Source: PHAA01 sp034927445 (GTDB taxonomy: Bacteria; Bacillota; Syntrophomonadia; Syntrophomonadales; Syntrophomonadaceae). Taken from it: DNA of 64,000 nt. Below are positions 43,663-51,289 of this stretch, piece by piece (within the stretch, counting starts at the first letter, position 1; every line of letters begins with the position of its first letter). Position numbers and translations under genes: made by a program. Below the pieces are notes generated by a model. That model had not been told where the DNA came from. It did not search any database and saw only the letters and a program-made list of their open reading frames with translations. The DNA lies in NCBI GenBank assembly GCA_034927445.1, contig JAYFPZ010000005.1, positions 70,576-134,575 of the forward strand, written 5' to 3'.

Positions 43663-44103
43663 ATGTTCAACTCAGTCAGGATCGCTGTTCTGCTATTGAT
43701 CATTTTATTGTTTAGCGGATGTTCATCTGATAAAACCGTAGATAAGGTTGACCCGGTTGATATTACGGGCATACTATCAAGCATTGGAGCGGTAGGGGAT
43801 AATACCAATGATTTTGATACCCAAAGATTCCAATTCACGATCACTTTAAAGAATAATGAACCAACAGATATTACCATAATTTCGCTTAAACCGGTCCTAT
43901 CGGAAAAATTCCTGGAAAGGGCTGCGGATAAAAACGTAATAATACCGGTAAACCAGATCATTTCCTCAGGGGGCAGCTTGGACGTATCCGGAGAGATCAT
44001 ATTTGATGCGAAAGGGCTTACCAAAGAGCAAATAGTGGGCATGGAGCCATTCATCCAAGAGGTCAAGCTTACTGACGAAAGAACAATCCATAAATCATTC
44101 TAA
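43663..44103 (+). CDS. Small lipoprotein with Ig-like fold
   Basis: The 146-residue protein has a signal peptide ending in the lipobox LFSGC (Cys about residue 20). The mature part, with QFTITLKNNEPTDITIISLKP and GGSLDVSGEIIFDAKGLTK, has the strand pattern of DUF4352/FxLYD-like Ig folds found on exported lipoproteins. The ribosome binding site is AAAGGAGTGG. The role is unknown. Confidence 0.75.
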   Translation: MFNSVRIAVLLLIILLFSGCSSDKTVDKVDPVDITGILSSIGAVGDNTNDFDTQRFQFTITLKNNEPTDITIISLKPVLSEKFLERAADKNVIIPVNQIISSGGSLDVSGEIIFDAKGLTKEQIVGMEPFIQEVKLTDERTIHKSF

Positions 44104-44256
44104 AATGTGGGTGCAAAACGGAGTGATGCAGGCTGCCGGCGGAAAAGCCTGCATACTGCTGAGGGCCGGGGTCAGACCCCGAATTGTTTGAGTTATTAAG
44201 AGCAAGCAACCGCCGGTTACCGGCCTGCAGGGCGGCAGCAGGCGGTCCCGTTGTTG

Positions 44257-44601
44257 TCAAAGAAGTGATGAAGCTTTTTTGGCTATGGAATTGCACAATC
44301 CAACCAGTATGCCGGTAACGAGAGCCAGCCAGAATCCCGGCGATTGCCAGCCCGGGAGCAGCCAAGCCGTCAGCATCACCATCCAGGCGTTTATGATCAG
44401 GACGAATAGACCTACGGTTATCAGATTCAGCGGCAGAGCGATAAACATAATCAGCGGCCTTAACAGCCAGTTGCAGGCGGTAAGCAGCAGGGCCGCCTCC
44501 ACCAGGGTCAGATAGCCGTCCCACCGGATAGAGGGAAAAATCATGCCCGCCAGAGAGAAAGCCACAAAGTTGGAAAAAGCGATATATATAAACTTGCGCA
44601 T
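44257..44601 (-). CDS. YvlD-like (phage holin family 4) membrane protein
   Basis: The 114-residue protein has four membrane helices and the family pattern of YvlD/mycobacterial 4TM holin-like proteins: NFVAFSLAGMIFPSIRWDG near the start, then NWLLRPLIMFIALPLNLITVGLF in the middle. Despite the holin name, these are chromosomal envelope proteins. It is the last gene of a minus-strand cluster (DUF2089, SHOCT-like, 96-residue protein, YvlD-like) that parallels the Bacillus yvlABCD envelope-stress operon. RBS GAGAGGAAA precedes ATG 44601. Confidence 0.87.
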   Translation of the reverse strand: MRKFIYIAFSNFVAFSLAGMIFPSIRWDGYLTLVEAALLLTACNWLLRPLIMFIALPLNLITVGLFVLIINAWMVMLTAWLLPGWQSPGFWLALVTGILVGLCNSIAKKASSLL

Positions 44602-44629
44602 AAATAATTTCCTCTCTTTGCCATGGTAC

Positions 44630-44920
44630 TTACTGCAATTTCACTGTGACTTCCGCTTCCGGGGTGTTTATCTCAACCATATTTACGGGTCCCTGGGCTC
44701 TTAACTCATTAAGCATGTCTCTGACCGCATGCAACCCCCTCCAAATGACGGAAGCCCAGGAACATTCCCGTTTATAAATCCACTTCCAGAGCGCCACCCA
44801 GTCTATGGCTTCCTCCAGGGTTTCTTCCAACACCGGCAGCAGCAGCGGAAAAGTAAAACCGAACCGGGAGGGGATTTTAAGTTTTACAATCAGAAACGTA
44901 CTGCGCTTGCTATTCCACAT
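44630..44920 (-). CDS. Unknown 96-residue protein of the YvlD-like cluster
   Basis: The ATG overlaps the stop of the preceding SHOCT-like gene by 11 bases, so coupling is likely. The middle (FPLLLPVLEETLEEAIDWVAL) may be amphipathic rather than a full membrane helix, and the C-terminus ends in an acidic strand (EINTPEAEVTVKLQ). I do not recognise the family. Its place in the cluster suggests a role in the same envelope function. Confidence 0.6.
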   Translation of the reverse strand: MWNSKRSTFLIVKLKIPSRFGFTFPLLLPVLEETLEEAIDWVALWKWIYKRECSWASVIWRGLHAVRDMLNELRAQGPVNMVEINTPEAEVTVKLQ

Positions 44921-45320
44921 AAACCTGAACCGTCATTTTGCCTTCCTGGGGATCTTCAACTTCAACATCCACCAATTTGCCGTCCATCAGGCCCTGATCA
45001 ACAAGGCTCACCAGCTCCGTAAAATCTATCTGGCTCAGATCAATCCCCTGCTTGTTCATTTCCTCCCGGGCCTGGGCGGGAATAAAGTTCATACCCTTGC
45101 CCAAGAACTTGGAGGCCACTCTGACCAGGCGCAAAGGAATATTAACGTTTACTTTGGTCTTATCGCCATTCACTTTAACCCGGAAAAATCTGTTTTCTTC
45201 ACCGGGAACGGGGGTGTCCCTGGGGCTCGTATCCAGCGCCTGCAGCAGTTCCAATCCCTCGCCGGCACTTATTTTTCCTTCTTGAATCATCTCTAAAATC
45301 TTTAATTTATCTGTGCTCAT
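44910..45320 (-). CDS. SHOCT-like domain protein (YvlB-type N-terminus)
   Basis: The 136-residue protein starts MSTDKLKILEMIQEGKIS and continues AGEGLELLQAL, the SHOCT-like helix pair found at the N-terminus of YvlB-type proteins. The rest (residues about 45-136) is a short helical/strand domain with RFFRVKVNGDKTKVNVNIPL and DVEVEDPQEGKMTVQVYVE. ATG 45320 lies behind AGGAGTG. It follows the DUF2089 regulator by 25 bases. Confidence 0.8.
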   Translation of the reverse strand: MSTDKLKILEMIQEGKISAGEGLELLQALDTSPRDTPVPGEENRFFRVKVNGDKTKVNVNIPLRLVRVASKFLGKGMNFIPAQAREEMNKQGIDLSQIDFTELVSLVDQGLMDGKLVDVEVEDPQEGKMTVQVYVE

Positions 45321-45345
45321 GATCAGCACTCCTCTCTCCCAATTC

Positions 45346-45741
45346 TTAATTTTTCATCTTCTTCAGCTGTTCTATAGCTTCCCGCGGTTCAATGATTCCT
45401 TGATCCAAAGCGTCCAAGACCTCGGTACGGAGACTGGACTGGGCACTGCCGGATTCAGGGTTGGCAATTCCGTACCCCAATGCCTGAATCACTCCCTCCA
45501 GACGGTTGCGAACGGTGGGATAGGAGATGCCCAGTTCTTTTTCCACTTCTTTTATATTGCCTCTGCATTTCAGGAAGACTTCCACAAACTCTATTTGTTC
45601 CGCTGGAAGCTGACAAAATTTACAGGTATCAAATTCTCCCTCCAGTGTGCTATTGCAATGGGAGCACTTCAGACGGGTGACCTGCAGTTCTTCATTACAG
45701 ATGGGACATTTGCCCGGAGCTTTATACCGAATGCGTAACAC
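45346..45741 (-). CDS. DUF2089 zinc-ribbon/HTH regulator
   Basis: The 131-residue protein has an N-terminal double zinc ribbon (CPICNEEL, LKCSHCNS, CKFCQLP) and a helix-turn-helix region (RGNIKEVEKELGISYPTVRNRLEGVIQ is its core) and a final SHOCT-like helix pair (EVLDALDQGIIEPREAIEQL). DUF2089 proteins usually head YvlB/YvlD-type clusters and are presumed regulators. The start is GTG 45741, behind AAGGAAAGG. Confidence 0.87.
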   Translation of the reverse strand: MLRIRYKAPGKCPICNEELQVTRLKCSHCNSTLEGEFDTCKFCQLPAEQIEFVEVFLKCRGNIKEVEKELGISYPTVRNRLEGVIQALGYGIANPESGSAQSSLRTEVLDALDQGIIEPREAIEQLKKMKN

Positions 45742-45878
45742 TCCTTTCCTTAACTTTATATTAATAATATAAAGTCATACATTAATAATGTCAATATACA
45801 AATTAAAAAAATTAATATTTGATCATTATGTGGTTTGGGCAAAAGACTTTTGGTTTCGGCAGCTATATTATTTGCTAA

Positions 45879-45946
45879 AATGTAAAAACAATTTGACATT
45901 TATGAAATTCAAGCCTATACTAAAAATGTAAAGAGAATTTTACATT
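45879..45946 (+). promoter_or_regulatory. Promoter flanked by two AATGTAAA-N6-TTTACATT operators
   Basis: A good sigma-A promoter, TTGACA (45893-45898) and TATACT (45916-45921) with a 17-base spacer, has an imperfect dyad AATGTAAA-N6-TTGACATT (45879-45900) over the -35 box and a perfect dyad AATGTAAA-N6-TTTACATT (45925-45946) just after the -10. The identical geometry implies one dimeric repressor, most simply the XRE protein at 46173. Confidence 0.82.
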
Positions 45947-45964
45947 AAGGAGGGAATCAATCCT

Positions 45965-46183
45965 ATGAAAAAAGCTGATGAGATGGAGATGTACATCACT
46001 TTAAAGAGCATCAAGATTGCATGGCTGTTTACCGTCATCTATTTGCTGGTTTGGTCGGTATATGACACCCTTAAGACCTCCCAGATAGGTTTGCCGCTGA
46101 TCCTGCTTCTCGCCCAAAACGTGGTCTTCTACACCTGCATATTATTTTTTAGACACAGAGTTTCAGGCAGCCATGAAGAATAA
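45965..46183 (+). CDS. Small two-helix membrane protein paired with XRE regulator
   Basis: The 72-residue protein has two membrane helices (about 18-36 and 42-62) and charged ends. It starts behind AAGGAGGG and overlaps the XRE gene by 11 bases. Such membrane-protein/XRE pairs are common in Firmicutes; function is unknown. Confidence 0.75.
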   Translation: MKKADEMEMYITLKSIKIAWLFTVIYLLVWSVYDTLKTSQIGLPLILLLAQNVVFYTCILFFRHRVSGSHEE

Positions 46184-46367
46184 GATCAGAGAGTTAAGAA
46201 AAGAGTTGGGATTCAGGCAGGAGGATCTGGCTCTTAAGCTGGGAGTTACCCGGCAGACTATTAACGCCATCGAAAACAACAAATATAACCCCACTTTGGA
46301 ATTGGCCATGAAGCTGGCCCGACTTCTTAATACCAGCGTGGAAGAACTGTTCCAAATTGATGATTGA
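46173..46367 (+). CDS. Small XRE-family regulator
   Basis: The 64-residue protein is a single helix-turn-helix: RQEDLALKLGVTRQTINAIENNKYNPTLE lies at its core. Members of this YgzD-like class bind their own promoter; two matching dyads flank the promoter at 45.9 kb. A degenerate copy of its C-terminal coding part occurs at 51093. Confidence 0.9.
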   Translation: MKNKIRELRKELGFRQEDLALKLGVTRQTINAIENNKYNPTLELAMKLARLLNTSVEELFQIDD

Positions 46368-46481
46368 AGCTATTGTCTCATTGGAGAAAGCCAAGGAGCC
46401 ATAAAGGCGCATAAAAAAGGAAATATAGAAAACTTTCCGCGGTGTATGGATGTCGATGGTAAAATGAATAATAGTAGTTGC

Positions 46482-46511
46482 TTGTATAACCCTAACCTAA
46501 TGACATATAAT
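46482..46511 (+). promoter_or_regulatory. Promoter of the mntA-hepT pair
   Basis: TTGTAT (46482-46487) and TATAAT (46506-46511) are 18 bases apart, 55 bases before the nucleotidyltransferase start. Confidence 0.5.
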
Positions 46512-46565
46512 GGAAAATAGATTCAAGCCGAATGATACAAGCAGCAGCCGAAAGGAGGGGTAGAA

Positions 46566-46994
46566 ATGAGAATTGAGATAGATTATGAGAAACTCCAGCA
46601 AATTGTGCAAACGTACCGGCTGCGACTCCTGGTGTACTATGGCAGTTATGCCCGGCAGGAAGATTATCGTCCCGAACGCAGCGATATTGATATCGCGTTT
46701 ATTAGCCGCGATCCATTGAGCCCCCAGCAAACCTATGATTTAATGACAGATCTGATTCTTTTGCATAGAAAAAGCGATCTCCATCTGGTAAACCTGCAAA
46801 CCGCCTCCGGTTTGCTGAAAGAAGCCGTTGCAAACGACGGGCAGGTACTTTATGAGGATGAAAAAGGCTATTTTCAATCTCTCTGTCCTTATCTCTATAA
46901 ATGTTATTATGAAACCAAAAAATTCAGGCAAATCCAGCGCGAACTCTTCCAAAAAAAATTAGCGGAGGAATTGAGCCATGTCCGACAAAGATAA
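46566..46994 (+). CDS. mntA: MntA-type antitoxin nucleotidyltransferase
   Basis: The 142-residue minimal nucleotidyltransferase has the motif YGSYARQEDYRPERSDIDIAF (residues about 24-44) with the catalytic GS and DID elements. In HepT-MntA (type VII) systems this enzyme adenylylates a tyrosine next to the HEPN active site and so silences the toxin. It precedes and overlaps the HEPN gene by 17 bases. The ribosome binding site is AAGGAGGGG. Confidence 0.9.
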   Translation: MRIEIDYEKLQQIVQTYRLRLLVYYGSYARQEDYRPERSDIDIAFISRDPLSPQQTYDLMTDLILLHRKSDLHLVNLQTASGLLKEAVANDGQVLYEDEKGYFQSLCPYLYKCYYETKKFRQIQRELFQKKLAEELSHVRQR

Positions 46995-47397
46995 AATTTG
47001 CGCTAAATTAGATAGACTTTACAACTATTATGAAGAGTTGAAAAACTTATCTGTTATTTCTCTGGAAGAGTATAAATGCAACTCGATATATCGCCGGGCT
47101 ATTGAAAGAACGATGCAGCTGATTGTGGAATGTGCCACCGATATCAATAACATGATATTGAGGATGAATGGATCTAAAGGAGCATCCGACTATTTTAATT
47201 CTTTTATTGATATTGCGGAATTAAATATTATTCCAGTGGAATTTGCCTTGCAAATAGCACCTTCTACCGGACTGAGAAATATATTGGTACATGAATATGA
47301 AGAGATTGATGATACCATAGTATATCGTTCGATTGACCTTTGTCTAAAACACTATCTGAAATATATGGATCTTATTAATAAATATTTAGGTTGTTAA
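46978..47397 (+). CDS. hepT: HepT-type HEPN toxin (DUF86)
   Basis: The 139-residue all-helical protein has the HEPN RNase motif R-x4-H in GLRNILVHEYEEID, with the following Tyr that MntA modifies in characterised systems. In known systems HepT cuts RNA or tRNA when not adenylylated. The antitoxin gene lies directly upstream, as in the standard HepT-MntA order reversed in some genomes. A large inverted repeat follows. Confidence 0.9.
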   Translation: MSDKDKICAKLDRLYNYYEELKNLSVISLEEYKCNSIYRRAIERTMQLIVECATDINNMILRMNGSKGASDYFNSFIDIAELNIIPVEFALQIAPSTGLRNILVHEYEEIDDTIVYRSIDLCLKHYLKYMDLINKYLGC

Positions 47398-47463
47398 AAG
47401 CATCCCTTGCGGGAATGAAGCGACTGCAGACCGACCGCCGGCAGAGCGAGCAATAATAATCAT

Positions 47464-47549
47464 GGGGACACGCCTTCTGTAATGCATCCCAGATATTGGA
47501 CGAAAAGTTCAATGTTTGGAGGTGCGCTTCACAGGCGTGTCCCCTAATT
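47464..47549. terminator. Long inverted repeat, terminator-like
   Basis: GGGGACACGCCT (47464-47475) and AGGCGTGTCCCC (47533-47544) form a perfect 12-bp stem around 57 bases, followed by TAATTTTT. It could end hepT transcripts; the minus strand also has its complement before the ABC permease end. It looks like a dispersed intergenic repeat. Confidence 0.55.
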
Positions 47550-47596
47550 TTTATAGCTATGGGTCGCCTAAGTATCCCGGCCTATCCTCGTATCTC

Positions 47597-49690
47597 TTAG
47601 TCTGCTTTTTGTCCGTCAAAATGTTCCTTTATAAAATCGGGGACATCGGCTTCGGCAAAGCCTCCTGACATAAGATTGCCGTTCTTGAGCATAAAATACA
47701 GACGATATGTTTGCTGATCAGAATCCGTATAAGTGCGCAAACATGTTTCCAATTGGTCGGGATCAGTGATCTTAAGAATGCCCGGACTTTTCTCCAAATT
47801 TTGCATAAAAGCCTGGGGGGTTGGCATAATCCGGTTAATTTCTGCGCCTTTATCACTATCGGCAGGGATTCTATCCACAAGGGCATAGGCGATATCCTCA
47901 TCGGGAATTATGCGGGCCTGATTATATAGGCCGTTCTTTTTAAGCCACTGTTCGAAATTAACGAAAGATTTATCCCAGCTCGTGTTCAAAAAGCTGTTCT
48001 TATCATCAGTAATGATAAAAAGACCGAGGGTCGCCCAGCCAGACCGGTGACTGGCGATCTCTTCATAGGTCTGATCAAGCGTATCCTGCTGCAAAGCCTC
48101 TATGGCTTGGGTAATCTGTTCCGGATTAAACAGCTTTACGTTCTTGTTGGTATTGGGCACATTAATATAGAGCTGGTTAACCATGGCAGGGTCTATGCCG
48201 AGAATTTTATAACGCATAACCTTGGATTCATGGGATTCATAAATAGGTTTTAAGATATCGGCATACATAGGGGCAGTAATAGAATATTCGCGGTATACAC
48301 GCTGGCCATTTTTCAGATTATAGGCCAGACAAATTTTTTCATACTGCGGTTCCCCGTTATCAGAGAATAAGGCTCCTTTTTCCTGGGCTTTATTGGCAAT
48401 TATCTTCTGGTGCAGGGAATAGATGTTGGCTATGTTATTTGCTTCTGTATAAACTATGGGTACGGGCAGATCCAGCGCCGTAACCGTAACGACGTTAGGA
48501 TCAGTATTCCGGGGATACATAACCTTGGGCCGGTTTTCTTCGCATAAAGGATAATAAGTATTATTCAGGTAGACGCTTTCTACATCAGCCAATGCCGGCA
48601 TACTTTTTTCGAATCTGATGAAATCGACATTCAGGCCGGCTATTAATATGATCATGACAAGCCCATAAGCTACGTAGCCTTTTAAGATTTGGATTTTAAA
48701 AACATGCAGTGATTTATTAAGCAATATTTCACTCAGCCAGTATGCCAGGAGCGAGCCCAAAAAATAGCCGATATACGTCCAGCCCATGCTTTCATTTTGG
48801 GTGCTGTAAAAATAGCTTCCGAGAGCTAGCATACTGCAAAAAGTTACTCCATATTTAAAAACCGGACTTAACAGGTCAAAGGTTATAGCATTGCCGGCGG
48901 CTTCCAGCTTACGCTGCTGATAAAAATATCTGCCGGCCCAGTACAAAACGAGGCTGACTAACAGATAAACAACTATATCGGCAGCCTGAAAGGGATAATT
49001 GTAATAATCGGTAATCCTTATCAGCGGAGAAAAATTGATATTATACGAATAATAACTATAAGCAAAGCCGTAAGTGTATATTTCCATATTGTGCAGCAGC
49101 AGCGCCAACAGGCCGCTGGGCAACAAGAGCAGGATATAGCTCAGTACCCCCTGTACGGTGGACATACCGGTAATCATGCCGGTAGCGGCGCTGGTCATAA
49201 AAAAGAGCAGATTGAAAAGCAGACTGATTCCCAGCCAGGTAAGTATATTCAGACCGGTGACGGTTTCTATACCCAATCCGGCGACTGTTGCCCAGGATAC
49301 CAAGGCAGTAATAATCAGAGGTACAAACAAAAAGATGATGCCTGCCATTATATGAGTATTATAAAGGGTTGCCCGTTTGATGGGCAGAGAGTGGGCCAGA
49401 TCAACCGATGGCTTGGTTTGCAAATATCGAAACAGCAGCAATCCGGTCAGGACCGGAACTGATAACAGCAACAGCAATTGCAACGGGGCTGTGTTCGAGC
49501 CAAACATAAATATGAGCAAATACGCGGACAGACCATCCATGCTGGAAACCGCCGGCTGACTATGCAGCATAAGTATCTTCAACGGTATGCACAAGAGCAA
49601 GGCCAGGAGATAAGCAGCCCCGATCCAACCGAAGCTCTTGCAATCATTGCGCAATATGCCCGGATTAATAAAGGACGTTTTTGATTTCAT
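47597..49690 (-). CDS. Large ABC permease-like membrane protein
   Basis: The 697-residue protein has about ten membrane helices in the first 350 residues, with an extracellular or cytosolic soluble domain in the last 330 residues (for example TALDLPVPIVYTEANNIANI). It is the permease partner of the adjacent YtrB-like ATPase, similar in layout to DUF6449-type proteins. ATG 49690 was chosen: GGGGGAT precedes it and it overlaps the ATPase gene by 26 bases. Upstream in-frame ATGs lie within the ATPase gene. Confidence 0.8.
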   Translation of the reverse strand: MKSKTSFINPGILRNDCKSFGWIGAAYLLALLLCIPLKILMLHSQPAVSSMDGLSAYLLIFMFGSNTAPLQLLLLLSVPVLTGLLLFRYLQTKPSVDLAHSLPIKRATLYNTHIMAGIIFLFVPLIITALVSWATVAGLGIETVTGLNILTWLGISLLFNLLFFMTSAATGMITGMSTVQGVLSYILLLLPSGLLALLLHNMEIYTYGFAYSYYSYNINFSPLIRITDYYNYPFQAADIVVYLLVSLVLYWAGRYFYQQRKLEAAGNAITFDLLSPVFKYGVTFCSMLALGSYFYSTQNESMGWTYIGYFLGSLLAYWLSEILLNKSLHVFKIQILKGYVAYGLVMIILIAGLNVDFIRFEKSMPALADVESVYLNNTYYPLCEENRPKVMYPRNTDPNVVTVTALDLPVPIVYTEANNIANIYSLHQKIIANKAQEKGALFSDNGEPQYEKICLAYNLKNGQRVYREYSITAPMYADILKPIYESHESKVMRYKILGIDPAMVNQLYINVPNTNKNVKLFNPEQITQAIEALQQDTLDQTYEEIASHRSGWATLGLFIITDDKNSFLNTSWDKSFVNFEQWLKKNGLYNQARIIPDEDIAYALVDRIPADSDKGAEINRIMPTPQAFMQNLEKSPGILKITDPDQLETCLRTYTDSDQQTYRLYFMLKNGNLMSGGFAEADVPDFIKEHFDGQKAD

Positions 49691-50567
49691 AACCGTTATC
49701 CCCCATTTCATAAATAAATATTTCCTCCAGGGTGAGAGGCAGCACATCCAGAATAGCCGGATTATAGCTTTGCATTTTCTGAATTATGGCGTCGTGGGCT
49801 CCCCGCACAATCAAAATCAGTACACTGCCCCGTCGCTCCTGGTAGAGCACCTGCAGGTCTTGCAGCAGAACGGGGGGAACTTCGCCGGAAAAGGCAACCT
49901 GGATCTTATTCACATCGGCTTTCAGATCGTCCAGGTCCTTCTGCATAAGCATCTTTCCCTGATGCAAAATACCGATATAATTGCAGATATCCTCTAAATC
50001 ACGTAAATTGTGAGATGAAATTATCACCGTCATGGACCTGGCCGCTACATCCTGAATAATGAGATTTTTTACTTTATGACGCATTACCGGGTCCAATCCG
50101 TCGATAGGTTCATCCAATATCATAATATCAGGCATCATGGCCAGCCCCATCCACAAAGCGTACTGGCGCTGCATCCCCTTGGAAAGGGTTTTAATGCGGC
50201 GTTTTACGTCGATATTAAAAACTTCCCGCAGCTTAAGGAAGCGTTCCTGGTTCCAATTAGGATAAATGCGGGCATAGAAATCAGCCATGTCCTGAATGGT
50301 GTAATTGGGGAAGAAATATAGATTATCAGGAATAAAGGCAGTACGCGCTTTTATACCGTTATTTTCGTACACCGGTTCTGAATCAATCATCAGCAGTCCG
50401 GAATCCGGTTGGTAAATGCCTGCCAACAGCTTAAGCAGGGTGGTTTTTCCGGCTCCATTGGAACCTACCAGTCCGTAAATGGAGCCTTGGGGCACAGACA
50501 AGCAAACATCATGCAAAGCTTCTATTTCTCTGAATTGCTTACTGACCCGGTCTATTTTAATCATGTG
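49665..50567 (-). CDS. ABC transporter ATP-binding protein (YtrB-like)
   Basis: The 300-residue ATPase has Walker A GSNGAGKTTLLK, a variant signature LSKGMQRQYALWMGLA, Walker B IMILDEPIDGLDP and H-loop SSHNL. ATG 50567 is well placed behind AAGGAGG and overlaps the regulator's end by 11 bases. With the regulator and permease it forms a second YtrA-YtrB-like module in this window, distinct in sequence from the one at 25 kb. Confidence 0.92.
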   Translation of the reverse strand, partial: HMIKIDRVSKQFREIEALHDVCLSVPQGSIYGLVGSNGAGKTTLLKLLAGIYQPDSGLLMIDSEPVYENNGIKARTAFIPDNLYFFPNYTIQDMADFYARIYPNWNQERFLKLREVFNIDVKRRIKTLSKGMQRQYALWMGLAMMPDIMILDEPIDGLDPVMRHKVKNLIIQDVAARSMTVIISSHNLRDLEDICNYIGILHQGKMLMQKDLDDLKADVNKIQVAFSGEVPPVLLQDLQVLYQERRGSVLILIVRGAHDAIIQKMQSYNPAILDVLPLTLEEIFIYEMGDNGYEIKNVLY

Positions 50568-50946
50568 CTTTACCTCCTTCGTCTGGGGATAATGACCTTT
50601 GCATGAGCGCAATTATCTCCTGGGAATTCATGCCCAGATAGCGCATCTCTGCTATATTTTTAAGGACCTCTCTTTGCAGTAGCTGCAAACGGGCAGTATT
50701 ATTGTCAGGTACGGCAGCCCTGACAAAATTGCCCTTGCCCGGCACTGAATAGATGTATCCGCGGTTTTCCAATTCCCGGTAAGCCTTTTGGATGGTGTTG
50801 GGATTGATGGTTAATTCACTGGCTAAAACCCGAACGGTGGGTAATTGTTCATCAGGCTTCAGCACATTGTTTATGATGAGCTCCTTAATCTTATCGACCA
50901 GTTGCTCGTAAATAGGTGCACGACTACGCAAATCCAGCTCAAACAT
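50557..50946 (-). CDS. GntR family (YtrA subfamily) regulator
   Basis: The 129-residue protein starts MFELDLRSRAPIYEQLVDKI at ATG 50946 behind AAGGAGGG. It has the YtrA-type winged helix (LPTVRVLASELTINPNTIQKAYRELENRGY within residues 38-68) and a short C-terminal helix region. It should repress its own operon at the dyad just upstream. Confidence 0.92.
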   Translation of the reverse strand: MFELDLRSRAPIYEQLVDKIKELIINNVLKPDEQLPTVRVLASELTINPNTIQKAYRELENRGYIYSVPGKGNFVRAAVPDNNTARLQLLQREVLKNIAEMRYLGMNSQEIIALMQRSLSPDEGGKAHD

Positions 50947-50971
50947 AAGCGCCCTCCTTTCTGTATGGTGC

Positions 50972-50990
50972 GTACTAGTTATAATAGTAC
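50972..50990. promoter_or_regulatory. Dyad operator of the second YtrA-like regulator
   Basis: GTACTA (50972-50977) and TAGTAC (50985-50990) are perfect inverted arms with a 7-base A/T-rich spacer. They lie 26 bases before the regulator start on the minus strand, the usual place of YtrA operators. A TATTAT -10-like element overlaps it. Confidence 0.65.
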
Positions 50991-51092
50991 AGTTGATATA
51001 GCGCAATTATATAACTATTATTTGAAAATGTAAATAGGTGGCAAAAATCTTTACCGAGTCAGAGGCATGCTCAATTTGCAAAGTGGGCGGAT

Positions 51093-51152
51093 GTGGAGTT
51101 GGCCGTGAAGCTGGCCCGACCTCTTGATACCGGCATGGAAGAGTTGAAGATC
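51093..51152 (+). pseudogene. Remnant of an XRE regulator gene
   Basis: The segment encodes MELAVKLARPLDTGMEELK, which matches the C-terminal MKLARLLNTSVEELF part of the XRE protein at 46173. At the DNA level GAAGCTGGCCCGACNTCTT is shared. The helix-turn-helix part is absent, so this is a 3' fragment left by duplication and decay. The rest of the 51007-51289 gap holds nothing I can identify. Confidence 0.7.
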
Positions 51153-51289
51153 AGGCATATGATGTCAAGTAGTACAGGGTTAGAGGCTGCCCTGATCAAA
51201 CATAAAATAATTTTCAACTGGAAAATCATGCAAGTTGTTGTCTCGGTCAACGTATATATGGAAAGAACATGCATAAAATGGAAGGGATC

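Noticed and set aside
44166..44181. CGGGGTCAGACCCCG palindrome as an operator or terminator
   Set aside because: It has no T-run, is very short and has no promoter nearby; left unassigned.
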